From Anseranas semipalmata (taxonomy: Eukaryota; Chordata; Aves; Anseriformes; Anseranatidae), in the NCBI GenBank assembly GCA_013399115.1, contig VXAA01006069.1, positions 162,695 through 226,694 of the forward strand: a stretch of DNA of 64,000 nucleotides, in the 5' to 3' direction. The translations under genes were made by a program, and so were the position numbers. Of the stretch, positions 1 to 13,171 are shown one piece after another. Every line of letters begins with the position of its first letter. Positions within the stretch are counted from its first letter, which is position 1. The notes beneath the pieces were generated by a model, which was given only the letters and a program-made list of their open reading frames with translations, made no database searches and was not told the DNA's origin.

Positions 1-3000
1 GTATGAAAACAATATAAGAAAACCTGATAAAAACTCAGAGGTTCTATCACATGAAGTCAAATGAAAGCAACCAGAAGGATCAACACATCAAGTTAGCATT
101 TCTTTCTTCTTCCATCACCTGCTGCAGCTCTTCCTCTAAACTGATGGCTCTAACTTGATGAGTAAAATAAAATTACTGTTTACTCTCAGCTCATTTGCAG
201 AAACTGACAAGTCCAGCTGTGTTCACTGCTCCTTCACATATGGAAACCAACTAAGTAAAATAGCACCAGAAGAATAACTTCCTTCCCTTGGATGTAGTAA
301 GGAGGAGGTAAGGATGGGTATTTAATCCTTTCAGCAGCAAGCAACTTGCTCATGTACCTAACTCCTACTGCTCTCCATTGACAAAGCCATTCAACCAAGA
401 TAGCTATGTTTAGAAGGTGTATCATTCCTCTGCTGTAAGCTCATTCTTGAAATAAAAATGATCTCCCTTCCATTTCATTGGTAGTAACATTTTAAGTCTA
501 TTCCTCCTAGTGCCAGCCAGCATTATTCTTGCAGTGCAGGTACAAAAGATGCTTACAGCCAATGAGAGACCCTAAATATGTAAAACAGAGAATGATTAAT
601 AGTTTTGACAGATAAAAAAGGAGGACTTCCACACAGGAGATGCTGAAGCTGCTGAAGATATTGATATAACTTGTGACACTTAGAATAATGACAACAGGGT
701 AATGTCTGTCTCAATAAGAAGCTAAAAAGTCTAAAGAAGTAAAGAGCAGGAATTTCAAGACATCCTGCTATTGTTTAAAAGTCCTGTTTTGCTAGCACGC
801 CAGATAACAGAATAAAAGGTTGACTGCACCAAACATATTTCTCAGTAGTACTACCGAGCTCCTAAACCATCAGGAACAATTTCTCCATTTGCCACTTGAA
901 AAAACCAGTTACAGTTAGCAGACTCATGCCTATGGATGAACATGGAAGGAATTCACCTGATAGTGTAGGGAGAGTTTAAGAAGCCCAAGCTGTAAGGACT
1001 CCCGCTTGGTACACATCCATACATAAAATACCATCCTCTTATTTCAAGTATATTTCACTACATGAGGAAGCGATAACCAACCTTTGGGCCACCCCTCATT
1101 TCACCAGAAGTCTCCAGAGTTATTTCAATCACTTTTATTAATACTTCCTGCCACCACCTAATCAGATCCTATGCTCAAAAAGGTAGTTTCATCCATATCA
1201 GTAGAGAAAGAACATTTAGTGAAGCCGCATTGTTGTGCATCTCCTTTTGGGTTGGAGAAAGTAGGAAACTTTATTTGTCATCACGTACTGACTATATTGT
1301 TCCAAAAAGCATTTTTGTATGACAATACAGAAGCACTAAGGGAGCTTGGTGAAATGAGACTGCTTTTCAGTCCTTGTTGTGGTACATCTGTACTTCACCT
1401 ACCAGCACAAGTGAAACAGTAATAAATACTGAGCAAAGAATGCTCATCTGTGTTCAGATCCACAAATAAAAAGTAGCAGTTGTTCTTTTAACTACTACAG
1501 ATCCCTAGACTCTTCTTCAGTTTGTTTACAATCTTTCAGGACTGTACTGTCCTTGTATATCTCACATCCCAAACTTTGATCGTGACATGAAAAAAATACT
1601 CTTCTCCTTGGGTCTAGTATCCACCTGTTCACATCAAGCTTCACTTGCAATCACCAGAGCAACTTTCAGAGCAAGGTGGTAAGACAGAAGCTCTCGGGAA
1701 TCACTGCTGGCAGTAAGGATGAAAGATGTAGGACCTTACTGGCGTGTTTAAATGGCTAGGATTCAGATATATTGTCATAGGATACTGGGAGGCTCTATGA
1801 CCGCAGTTTCCTCATGAGTTGAGGATAACTTTTTTTTTTTCAAATAAAATAATTCTATCATTTTTACAAAATGCTTAAACTTTGATTCTTCAGACCAAAG
1901 ATTAAACTCGCTGCCAAGCTTTCATTCATATTTGTTGTCTTTAGAAAAGTAAAGCAAATGGCAATAAAAAGAGCACTTATTCAATTTACTGATTCAGCCA
2001 GGAGGCCTCAGTCAATCTGAGCAAAGCCTCAACTAAGTTAATAGAGAAATGTGACATTTGGATCAGTGGCTTATACAACTGTTCCTGAATGGTATGTTTA
2101 ACTTACAACTTCCCTGTAAGCTGCAGAATTATCTTAAATTGCCCATTAGGAAGGTTAATGTTTAGAATTTAAAATAACTATTAAATTCAAAAATCCACAA
2201 AAAAATCCTTCATCTTTCATTGGATAATAATTTTAATTAGCAATTAAACCACCATAATACCACCAGTTATTCCATAAGACTTCACTTGTATTATCCAGCC
2301 TAAACTCATCTTTCAGTCCTTTTGTGGTGGTTAACCGTAATACAGTCTATCATTCCCCTCATCTAATTCATTTTTTGACATTGAACTTAACTTTCAAAAT
2401 AAAGCCTTCTAAGACAGAACTAATACAAGCAAAACCTTTTTTTTCCTTTGAAACTTACACTATTTGTATCTACAGTACCTTGCAGGAAACCTGAAGAATA
2501 AAGTTTGTGAAAGCAGGTTTCCGAAGGTAAAAATATATACCATCAGTGAAAATAAATAACATACATGCCTACATTTAATAATATACACGACTACATTAAC
2601 AACAGTGCCCACTTGCCAACCTGTTTAAGGTTATATACAAAGAGAAATGCAGCCATGCTATTTCACTTTAGCACAGCCTTAGAGTTTAGCTCCAAACCAT
2701 TTCTGAGGAAAGGCTTCCTGCAGACATTTCACTTAAGTAGTTGTAACTACAACTGCAAAACACTGTTGACTGGTGGACTCCAGAGACTTGTTCATTACCT
2801 GTCATTAAATGTTTTAAAGTTTGCATAATTGATCCAGCCAATAAGTCATCATTGATTTATAGGGGTCTGTGCTGAAGAGTTGCTTGTTAAAAATTCATAA
2901 CACCGGTATGTGTCTTTACAATCCATTAGCTGTTTACGTACCCACAGTCCTAAGATTGATTGACCTTGGACTGAGATTCTCATGGACTCTGCTTATTTAA

Positions 3001-4991
3001 AAAAAAAAAATCTTATTTTTTTTACACAGGTCCACAGTATAGAAAAGCAATACTTCAGCTTTCTCCCTTGACAGCTATACTTTGATTTTTTCCCCTCCAT
3101 CAAAACTGAAACTTTAGTTGAAATGATGAATAAATAAAGCATACTCCATAAACAGCTTTCCACTATTATTTAAGCTTGTGAGCTGTGCTCTGTTAGTCTC
3201 CTTTCCCCACCATCAGATTCAAGTGTGTAAATGTTCTAAAAGGCTTTGAATGTTTTATGATGATTTCAGGGAATGATGGAGTAATAGCTGAAGAGCGAAG
3301 CTATTAGTTTTAATATTTATATTGAGTGCTCTGAAACATTAATGTGACAGGATGTAAGATCAGAGCAGCGGGACATATTTACTTCACAACCATTGCCACG
3401 TGGCAAAAATGTTTATTTTCTGAATCTCTGAGGCCAAGTTTTTTCACAAGAATTGAAAGTTCAGATTGACATATATATTAGCTTTTCCTGAACTTTGTAT
3501 TTATTTTCAGGAACTGAAGATTGGTTACTGTTTCAGATACAACTTACTTCGTTTAGGTAGGACCCAAGCGTAATGATGTTGGCAGTGCATCACGGTCTCT
3601 TTACAGAAGTTTCCCAAAGCTGATATTAGTTCTGAAATTCATTTTTCCCTGTCTGCTGTGTCTGCTTCTGAAAGAGCACCTTAGAGAAAAAGAAAACAGT
3701 CATTTGTTAGAAAAGAAATGGGATGGGCTCAAGTGCAGAATCATCGTTAAAAGGTTGTTCATATTGTCTTCCAATATTTCATGCATGAAGTAAACCAACC
3801 CTGTAAATGTCCTAACTCATTGTGCTTGGTTCTTCTGTTCAAACTAGTAAGCATATTAAGGTAAGTGATCTTAATTACCAAGGGTCAAACAGCGCTCACC
3901 CCACTTGTGTGGTTCTCATGGTCTTCAGTGAACAAATAAAGGAAGCAAGATGAGATCCCTAGGGAGAAATCTTCCTATCAGATTTGCAGAGTGGATCTGA
4001 TATAAGTGGAACAAAAGATGACTTATTGCTGCTACATTATGAAAATATGATTTCTCCAGATGCTTCCACACTCTGTGTAAGGACACCACAGACTGACACC
4101 ACCACTAGGAAGGCAGTTCACAGATCTCCAGCAGGAGAAACAGTCAGGTCTATTGTGTGCATTTTAGCCCAATGTAACAAAGCTGGTTTAGAAGGACAGA
4201 AGTGCTCTGCAGCCAAAGAAAGCTATCCAAGGATCTTAGTTCTCTCTCAAATATTTCACTAGCCTAATTAACTTCTGACTCCATGACCTCCATTCCCAAC
4301 CACCATTCTCCCAAGAAGTTGTAGTTAGTCTCTCAAAGATGGGAGAAAAAGAAAAGATGCATAGATCCAACTCTACTTACCCCTTAAACTTTCCTTTTTA
4401 CCTGTTACAAGGATGAACACAGCACTGTTTTTGGCATAAATGAGCTCCAGTACTGGAAATATGGCCTCCTTTACCAAAAGAGAGAGAGAGAGAGAGAGAG
4501 AACAGCAGCACTGCAATTTTTCTTCTAAATAATTTACAGCTGATTTGAAATCCAGCCACATGAATGGATAGCTTATAAGATTTTTTCTGTTGCAAATTAA
4601 TTTCCATTTTTCTTTCTGAAATTCATCTGGGACTATGTTATTTCATTGCTTGGATTTATGAGTCATTGAATCTTCTGAGTAGTGTCGAATAAGCTAAAGA
4701 ACTTCACCATGTAAAGCCAAGTCAAAAGGAGACTCTATCCATAGCTCAGAAGTAGGTCTTTGAAGGACTGGGCTCCTGATTACAAACCATCCCCACAACA
4801 GAAGCAGCTAATAGAAATGTTCATGAGAGCATCCCCTTTGTTGATTCACAACAGGCAGAACATGCAGCATTTTCTTCTGGAAGTATATTTCTCTAACTTT
4901 CACATCTAGTGACACATAAATGTCAATTTATCCTCCACCATTATTCAGAATATTCCACTAACTGAGTCAGTCCCTTATGCACTTCACAGAT
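1..4991. other. Unique AT-rich non-coding DNA
   Basis: No recognisable exon, RNA gene or transposable element was seen on either strand. Open frames are short (at most about 92 codons) and have no motif I recognise. The stretch holds homopolymer runs (for example A near 3000 and T near 1830) and one (AG)n tract, listed separately. It could be intronic or intergenic. Old, highly diverged repeats could be present below what can be recognised by eye. Confidence 0.6.
4479..4501. repeat. (AG)n microsatellite
   Basis: About eleven uninterrupted AG units follow an AAA run. On the opposite strand this reads as (CT)n and creates a run of alternating Leu and Ser codons in short open frames, so those frames should not be taken as proteins. 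Confidence 0.95.
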
Positions 4992-5380
4992 GCCTATAGC
5001 TCTGTTCAGCCTTGAGAAAAGACGACTGAGAGGGGACCTTATCAATGTTTATAAATATCTGCAGTGTGGGGGACACAGGGATATGGCCAACCTCTTTCCA
5101 ATGGTCTGTGGGGACAGGACAAGGGGCAATGGCCACAAAATGGAGAATACGAAGTTCCGCACCAATATGCGAAAGAACTTCTTCACGGTGAGGGTGATGG
5201 AGCACTGGAACAGGCTGCCCAGGGAGGTTGTGGAGTCTCCTTCTCTGGAGATATCCAAGACCTGTCTGGACGCCTACCTGTGCAAACCTGCTCTAGGGAA
5301 CCTGCTGTGGCAGGGGGGTTGGACCCGATGATCTCTGGAGGTCCCTTCCAACCCCTACAATTCTGTGAATCCGTGAATCA
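4992..5380 (+). mobile_element. CR1 LINE, 5'-truncated 3' fragment
   Basis: This is the 3' end of a chicken-repeat-1 non-LTR retrotransposon in forward orientation. The frame from about 4990 to 5331 translates to the C-terminal tail of the CR1 ORF2 protein (endonuclease plus reverse transcriptase), with landmarks such as LEKRRLRGDLI, DRTRGNGHKM, MRKNFFTVRV and HWNRLPREVVESPSLE. After the stop comes the usual avian CR1 3' UTR: TGGACCCGATGATCTCTGGA, then CCCTTCCAACCCC, then two degenerate terminal octamers (TTCTGTGA, ATCCGTGA) that end near 5380. CR1 elements are normally 5'-truncated during target-primed reverse transcription, and this copy keeps only about 390 bp of a roughly 4.5-kb element. 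No poly(A) tail is expected, and none is present. The tail frame is intact but far too short to be functional. The octamers have drifted from ATTCTATG, which suggests a moderately old insertion. Confidence 0.96.
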
Positions 5381-6355
5381 TCATTCTGTCTTTCCCACAT
5401 CTTCTGTTCTTAACTGGCTTATGCTTGTTGTTTAGGACACTTTTCCAGATACAATTCTTCTTATTAATTGAATTGTACAGTGCACAATTTAATAAATTGG
5501 AATTTTAAAACACATTTAAGGGGAAAACCAAACATGTTACTTGCACTTGTGTGTACAGCTACTCTAACTTCTTGGTCCTCTCTGTATCACTCAGAGATCA
5601 TTTACAAGTGTTTACCCCCACTTCTCTGCAAAGAAACAGCCTTTCGAGAGTGCTAGAGGAGACTTTCCATAAGGCAATGACATTGTTAATGCTAGAAATG
5701 AGGGAAGCAAACATAGGGAGAACAATTTTCATCACTGAAAATCTGGGAGTCACTTCCTGACCCATGTCTGGTACAGCTTTTTTGAAAGGTGGAAAGAAAA
5801 CAATAACGTCAAGGTGTTTGCTACCTATCAGGGCTTCTCCCCCCCTGCAGAACTCCACTACTACATACTCTCCATCAAGGCAGTTCTTCCCCTTGTAACA
5901 GAGCAGATATCACCACTACAGTGTACAAAAGGGTAAAAAAAAAAAGCAGCAATGGCTGCTATTATAGTGCTGAGACCAAAATACAGGCCAAAATTGGCAC
6001 CCTGTCTTCTTGTGGTGGGAACATGTTCATAAGGAACCGAGCGTGGCACTGCAGTCTATAGCTACAGCACCCAAAGACTCAGTCTTCTCCTAAAAGAAGA
6101 CATTTCAGGCAGAAGAGGATGCAACTTACAGTATCCTTTGGCAGGGAGTTTTTCTACGTAAGTGCTGGAATAATAAAATAGTGTTTTCTCAGCAGGATGT
6201 TCACTGACAACTCCTGACTCAAAAATGCCAATTTTAATTTACAAACTTTACATTCAGCAAGATTTCACATGTGGAGCATGGTGAAAAGTACTTATCTCCA
6301 TATGAAGTCTCTGTCTGGGGTGTTGAGGGAAATGAGTGCAATTTTAGTTAAAATG

Positions 6356-6422
6356 GGTCAAATTCATCCCTACTATAACTCCACTGGTATTGTTTGATTT
6401 ACAACAGCGATAAATTTTGTCC
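6356..6422. repeat. Fossil palindromic interspersed repeat
   Basis: The left arm begins GGTCAAATTCATCCCT and the right arm, read as its reverse complement, begins GGACAAAATTTATCGCT. With one gap the two arms agree at roughly 19 of 26 positions around a short centre. The words 'caaattcatccc' and 'taactccactgg' are typical of old inverted-repeat elements that are scattered through bird and turtle genomes and often centre on CCATTGACTTCAATGG. I know these families by their sequence pattern rather than by a name I can assign safely. The copy is old and non-coding. Confidence 0.5.
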
Positions 6423-7700
6423 AATGTGGTTCATGGAGTCATTGTTAAACATTCTGCTTAAAAGAACTTGCGTGTTTTTCTTTTTTTTTCCACACAGATG
6501 AGCTTTACACAGCCCAATTTGTAAGTAATCTTTTGTTATTTACTACACAGGTAGCTAGCAATGATGTGCACAACAGAGTACTGGCATGGCCCTAATTATC
6601 AGGAATGTGACTTGGTATAGCCTGCATGATATACAAATTGTGACAAGTTTGCTTTCAGAGTGTAAACTTTTAAAAACCACCATAAAGACCCCCATAAAAA
6701 TACGACTTTGACTAGAAAAAGATGTAAGCTGCATAAAGGCTACATGGGTATTTTTCCTTAGAGATCAGGAGAAATATGACAAGTATGACTGCTATTATAG
6801 TTATATAGCATATTCCATTTAGCAGCGATATAGCAGAACTGTGAAAGCATATCCTAAGGTATTTTCACTTCATGCATTTGACATTGATATTAGTTATTGC
6901 ATTTAAGATACATTGGGCTGTTTATTGCCAACTGTTTCCCTTCACTGAGAATGTTAAGCACAGCAGAGGAATATTTGATGTTACAAATTATTTAGCTTGC
7001 TAGTCTTCATTTTCCTTTTAGTATGCAATTATTTGTTTGGTTTCACTGAGCAAATGAAATTTCAAGGGCATTTCAAGGAAAATAAATAAAGTACAACCCA
7101 AAAGGGGCTTTTTTTGTTTGTATTCAGGAACAGCACTGAATCATGCATATGTATGAATCAACAAAATCAGGTTAGCTAAGAAATTGGAAATTGCACTCCA
7201 CACTAGAGCATTTTTCTTGCTCTAGAGATCCTTGCTATGGATTTGAAGGACTAATAAAAAATCAGCAGCATGACTGGAACAGATGTTTTTTATAGACTCG
7301 GCTTGTTAATAGTCTTTTTAGCTTCTCCTAAGGACTTAAACCAAGTTCCTCACTTGTCCTGAATATCTGAGATGATGTTAACATTGTCCAAAATGTACAC
7401 TAACAAGCTGCAGTGAAAAGCTAAGGTCTTGCACATGCTTATGAATAAAAATTCAAAACATTGCTGTAAATGTGATGAAACCCCAAAGTGGGTAATGTTA
7501 CAAAACAAAAAAAGTAAACTTATTGACTGTATCAAACCCATATGGTATCATTCTGCTTGAAGGGAAGACAAGGCTGGGAAAATAATTCCATGCACTCTAC
7601 CACTTGTACTGTAAAAGCAAGGGCTCATTACAACGGAAGAAATTCCCTTTATATTTAAATCATGGTTCACTTCTGTATACAATAAGAACTGAAACAAAAT

Positions 7701-7770
7701 GAGCCAGATACTCAACCAGTGTAAAGCAGCCAGACTCTACTGGCTTCAGTGGCACTGTGTGAATTTGTAT
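7701..7770. repeat. Fossil palindromic repeat, half preserved
   Basis: The segment starts GAGCCAGATACTCAACCAGT and continues through GTGTAAAGCAG to the centre ACTGGCTTCAGTGG. It resembles the amniote inverted-repeat family whose arm reads roughly GGGCCAGATCCTCAGCTGGT and whose centre is CCATTGACTTCAATGG. The second arm is no longer recognisable, so this is a half or badly decayed copy. The family match is from memory of its pattern and was not searched. Confidence 0.45.
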
Positions 7771-8350
7771 TTGCCATAGAGGCTTTGTGTTTTCAATCTA
7801 GTTAGTGTATTTCTGCAGATAGACGAGATGAATAATTGGGAAAATTAAAAATCAGAGTCTGTCAGAGATGGTTCACTGGTCAAGTAATACTTAAGTTACT
7901 GTTTCTGTCACAGCCACTCATTTTTCTGTAATTTGATAGGTTCTTCCATGAATTCATGCCTGCCAGACACTATATGAGTTGTCCATTATGCCAGGCTCTG
8001 GGAGGCAAGGAATCACCCTAGGACTTGCCATTTTATCACAACTTTCAGCTAGGACTGAGAAGAATGGTACTAAACAATACCTTCCAGACATGCAACTGGT
8101 CCCTCCAAATCCCACTCACTGGGGAAAGTAACTGGAGAGGTATAAATTACTTCTCAGGCTTAGAAAAGGGGGAGAAAAGGAACTCAGTTTCATTTAAAGA
8201 GCACTTAGTTAAATGATACCTGAAAATCTTCACAATTCAGCTTGCTGCTTTTTACACAGAAGTACCAAACTGTTATTGGCATTGACCATTGAGTATCCTA
8301 ATGTCTTTGCTGTGTCAGTTACAGAGAAACACCTTCACTTCAGCTAAGTG

Positions 8351-9018
8351 ATAGAATCATAGAATATCTTGAGTTGGAAGGGACTCACAAGGATCATCGA
8401 GTCCAACTCCTGGCTCCACACAGGACCACCCAAAAATCAGACCACATCTCTGAGAGCGTTGTCCAAATTCTTGAATGTCGGCAGGCTCAGTGCCGTGATC
8501 CCTTCCCTGGGGAGCCTGTGCCAGTGCCCGACCACCCTCTCAGCAAAGAACTTTTTCCTAACATCCCACCTGAACCTCCCCTGTCACAGCTCCATGCCGT
8601 TCCCTCGGGTCCTGTCGCTGTCACCAGAGAGCAGAGATCAGCGCCTGCCCCTCTGCTCCCCTCGTGAGGAAGCTGCAGGCCGCCATGAGGCCTCCCCTCA
8701 GTCTGCTCTTCTCTGGGCTGAACAAACCAAGTGACCTCAGCTGCTCCTCATACGTCTTGCCCTCTAGACCCTTCCCCATCTTTGTTGCCCTCCTTTGGAC
8801 ACACTCTAATAGTTTTATGTCCTTGTTATACTGTTGTGCCCAAAACCGCACACAGTACTCAAGGTGAGGCCGCACCAGCGCAGAGCAGAGCAGGACGACC
8901 ACTTCCCTCAACCGACTAGCAATGCCGTGCCTGATGCACCCCAGGGTACGGTTGGCCTCCTGGCTGCCAGGGCACACTGCTGGCTCATATTCAACTTGCC
9001 ATCAGCCAGAACCCCTCC
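8351..9018 (-). mobile_element. CR1 LINE, 5'-truncated, reverse orientation
   Basis: A CR1 retrotransposon is inserted on the minus strand, about 670 bp long, the longest transposable-element copy in the window that still carries coding sequence. Its 3' end lies at the low coordinate, where ATAGAATCATAGAATATC is the reverse complement of the CR1 terminal octamers, followed by GAGTTGGAAGGGACT. Reading leftward from about 8977, the frame encodes the C-terminal part of ORF2, with landmarks [46 protein letters not shown]. The frame breaks after the SRLRGG landmark: the conserved tail (FTRGNGxK to HWNRLPxEVV) is not in the same frame, so at least one frameshift is present. The 5' end is truncated near 9018, beyond which the sequence is unique. 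The element is dead, but it does carry CpG-rich DNA into an AT-rich region. Confidence 0.96.
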
Positions 9019-9869
9019 CTTGATGCTCAAGCTCACATATGTGGGATTTCTTTCTAAGGATGAATTGCCTTTTCTCTACGTATATTCTCTACGCATTCTC
9101 TGAGAAAAACAAGATAAAAAACAAAAAGTTTGTTCTTTGACAAGTGCCAAACTCAGGTGTAAAATAAGGACAATAATGTTCACTTTCTTCCCAAGTGTTT
9201 TGGTGAACACTGTTCATATGCTTCTCTTGGAGGTGTTCTTGACCCTCCCGGAAGCATCCCCACAGGAAAGACTGGCCTGGCTCTTTTTTCACTAATTATT
9301 CTCACTAATAATTTAAGAATTATCCTGTGGCAGGTTCCTCAGGGGATCTACTGAGGACTGCCTTTTAACCCATTTAGATTAGTAACTGAGGTCACTGGTA
9401 AGTTTGCTATTACGAATATCTATCTTCAGAGGTCTTTGCCTGTTGCCACTGTCATTCGCATATTTAGAACGTGCAGCTTTGGCTTGTAAACAGCTTGAGT
9501 TTGGAATATTTGATGAAACACTTCCCACAAATGGCTACATAAAAATCTGAAAAAATACCTTTGACTGCCAAATGTTCTGATCTGATTCTATAAACCCTAA
9601 GTAGCCTCAAATTCAAGCCTGAAATTCTCCCAGATTTATGCAATCAAACACAAGAATTTGAGCCACTCACTCCAGGCTATGGACTGTTTCCATACAAAAA
9701 GCATCACAGAGAGAAAATGCCCTCATTAACGTTCTACACATAAAATTAGTTGTCTACTTGTAGTCTCTTTGATACAGATTTTAAACAAAATAACCTGCTG
9801 CTTCTATTATCTCCCGAATCGTAACTGCCTAAGTCAGCAACCTGAATGCTCTAGTATATAACTCATTAC

Positions 9870-9920
9870 AAAAACAAAAAAAAAAGAAAGCAGAAGAAAA
9901 CAAACAAACAAACAAACAAG
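9870..9920. repeat. A-rich and (AAAC)n tract
   Basis: An A-rich stretch with scattered G and C passes into about five perfect CAAA units. It looks like an ordinary simple repeat. No retroposed sequence with an AATAAA signal is evident just upstream on the plus strand, so I do not read it as a poly(A) tail. Confidence 0.85.
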
Positions 9921-12574
9921 ACAAGCAATGGAGAAACAGGCATGTCAAATGCACATACATTTCCTGAGTCCCTCTACAAATTCAGATTACTCAGGCTAGT
10001 GAAAACATTTGCAAGAAACAGTCAGAGCTGAATTTTTCACAAGTATCACATACAATGGGCAAAAAAACTCGGTGAAGGGAACAATCTACCACCAAAACAC
10101 AGAACTTTTTAGGGAAGCTGTCCTGCAACATGCAACCTACCTCTGCTGCCTTAGGACTCCTGACTCTTGGCTTTTGGGAAAGAGGTGTGCATCCAAGAAG
10201 TTCTGATTGTTTGTTAAAAGGAAACTATCCCACAGAACAGCATCCCTCTTTGGATTCATATTTTAAAAGCATTTAACTGAATGACAGTATAAAATGTTTC
10301 ACGGTTAGTGGGTCATAACGTGATTTTCTTGGCACCATCTTTTATATTCCACCACTACCCTTACACTGTTTCACTCTTCTCACAGTATGGTTGTACACAA
10401 CAATTTTTCACTTATTTCTGCTCTATCCTGGTTTTCTTCCTGATGCTATTCAGACATCTGTTGCAGCTCCTTTCCCCGTTAATGTGTAACGTGGAAAAAT
10501 AGCCTAGATCTGAGCTGGAATAAGGCTTTCACAAGATTTTATAACAGACAATACTGATATTTTGTCTCATTTAAATAATGATAAAAACTCTGTTTCCTTA
10601 TAGCTGACCAGGAGAGACCCCATCACATATTCTTCTTTTATAACACTGAAAGTAAGTGTCAGTGAGAACTGCTGATTATCTGATAAGAACACAATTAATT
10701 TGTGCCCATACTCATTAATCTTTCTTAATACTTGTCAGCCCATTACATTTGATCCATGACCTCTGTCCCCAGTCTTGCATGAAAATCTCTCAGGATCAGA
10801 ATCACATCATGAATTGGCACAGAGCCACCAGCTCCAGCAGTTGACTGCAAAATACTTCAAAGCCATAAGCAATGGCAGCTGCTGTATTTATGTGCACATG
10901 CCCGAGCGATAAGTTCACAGTTCCTGTAAGGCAAACTGAAAGAAGTTGACCATTGGAAAGCCTGAATCCTATTAGAAATATAGCTGTGTCCCTGTTTAGA
11001 TCAAATGATTACTCATCTTTACGCTCTTCTGTTCCCCCCCACATGAGAGTCATTTAGGGTGCTGGGACAGTCTATGTAAATACTTTCCCCATAGCTTTTT
11101 TTAAGCAATATTTGATTTAGCATTGATAAACATGCAGCAGTGCTTTGAAACCAAAGTGGTGTGTTTTTCACTGTATGACTTTTCTGCAATTTTTTTAAAT
11201 TTTGAATATTTGCAAAAGTACCAGATACTGCATTTCAAAGGAAATATTAGATATTCCAAAAAGGAAATAGGTATTATAGATATTTGCCATTAATTTTGTT
11301 GTTACAGTTCTTTCCTGTTAATTTGGCATTTAGGCTCATCCAACAACGTCTGATCATATTATATCATAATATTCAGAGGAAGATATAATCCATCAAGGAA
11401 ATACACAGGCTTGTTATGGAAATAAGAAGAACAGACATTTCTTTGTATATGCACAGAAAAAAATTATACAATTAGCTCTTTTATGAATCATCAGAAATTT
11501 CAGTTTGAGGGTTGGCTGGCAGTGTTGTATAAGCGTAGCCTTTTGCAACAAAATGCTCAATCTGCCTTTCTGCACAAATGATGTTCTACGCTCTCGTTAA
11601 GAGGAAATGAACGTGTATTATGAAAAGACTGAGCAGGAAGATGGAATTTCACTCAATATATTTCTCTCATCAAGAATAAACCCCTCACACACTCACAGCC
11701 ACAGCAATAATATCCACAGGCAGCGGCTTTAGTGGGGGTTCTTCTGAGGGCTTTTCTGTGAATCTTGGCTCTGTGCATGGCTTTTGACCTTCTCTTGCCT
11801 TTCTTCAACCAAGGGAAAGGGATAGAGAACCTTACAATATAACTGCCAAAGATAGCTCCTGAACATAAAGCCTGTGTGCTATTTAAAATACAGGTAACAT
11901 TTTCGAAAGTTACAGAGCAACTTATATTACGTATTGATTTATCTGCAACCCAGTATTTCCTGATCATGCCCTAGCAAGCAAATGATTGTTTTATTCTTAT
12001 TAATGTGTCAAACAGGATCTTAATCTTATTGAATTGATTATATTACAAATTTGAATTACTCTGGAAAAAAAAAATTCATTCATTAATCACTCACTCATGT
12101 AATGAAGAAGGTGAGATTGTCAGATACTTACTATGCCTGATGGGCTAATTGTGAAGGGACATAGCTCAGCTGCTCACCAGCTGCCCAGAATGGTAACTCT
12201 CAAGGGAAAAGATGGGAAGAAAAGCCCTCATCTCTGTTCTCCCCCAACAGCAACCTTTTCACATCTTCCAAAGCCATGTAAACTGTGAAGAAGCAGACTA
12301 AGCTGATGCTTTCCCACCTCTCTAGAATGAGGAAGACCAAATCTATGTCTCCCCCTCTCCCTCTCTATCCACAGATATCAGATTGTGGTCCATCATCTTC
12401 AGACACTTGTTTCTACAGAAAGAATAAAGCATAAGGGAATACATGTGGTTATCTTTCCAAGTTTCACTGCAGGCAATGTGGTAAGATTGTCCAGTCCTCT
12501 TCTGGGAGTTTTCTCCAGCTTTAAATAGATCCTTACCACAGACACTGCCAGGCTAGGATCATGAGGAATTCTGT

Positions 12575-12636
12575 TTGTTGTTGTTGTTGTTGTTGTTGTT
12601 TGTTTTGGCTGTTGTTTTGTTTTGTTTTTTGTTTTT
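12575..12636. repeat. (TTG)n then T-rich simple repeat
   Basis: Nine perfect TTG units are followed by a (TTTTG)-like stretch. On the minus strand the tract gives runs of Thr, Gln and Lys codons in a short open frame, which is an artefact of the repeat. Confidence 0.93.
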
Positions 12637-13171
12637 AAAAAAGCAGCACTCACACAAGGGTTGTTACAAATGCCACAGAATAAGCAAATTTGGACTCAAC
12701 TGCCAACCTTATTGCCAGATTGTCAGAAGATCTGAATCTGGAGAATAATTTAAATGTCAAATCAAGACATTACAAAAGCAAATTCCCGTGATTTACCATG
12801 TTGCTCAGAGATAACAGGACCTAAGGGTAAAGAGAAGAGCTGGCTGAAAAAAAAGTCTGTTTTTCAGAGGGTTGTGGAGCTTTTTGTTGCATATTCACCA
12901 AAGAAATCTGAATGTGTAGGTTTTTTTCTCAGGCAAAAACACAGTGGTACTATGAGAGAGAGGTACCCTCCAAAAGGGTTTTGGATCTTGCCCAGATATA
13001 CTTGCTTTTATAGATATATGATATTGTGACAATTAATAAACTAACTTTTGGGAAGTGCTCTGAAATACTTGGGAACAAGAAGGTCTAAATGTCAATTATT
13101 GTTATTTTTAAACAAAATATTGTACATGGAACTGCTGACATATAATGATGCTGGTATTAGTGTGCACTATT

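Larger units (their letters stand above)
5381..8350. other. Unique AT-rich non-coding DNA
   Basis: No gene was recognised. Two fossils of old inverted-repeat elements lie here (near 6356 and 7701) and are listed separately. A short open frame on the minus strand near 5861-6049 contains a hydrophobic run, but it has no splice context or family motif, so I treat it as chance. Confidence 0.55.

Noticed and set aside
5049..5435. Other frames overlapping the CR1 fragment
   Set aside because: They are shadows of the CR1 tail. The true CR1 frame is the one giving HWNRLPREVV.
11653..11967. 104-codon minus-strand frame with Lys/Arg and Cys clusters
   Set aside because: The composition follows local base bias. 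No motif such as a zinc finger spacing is satisfied.
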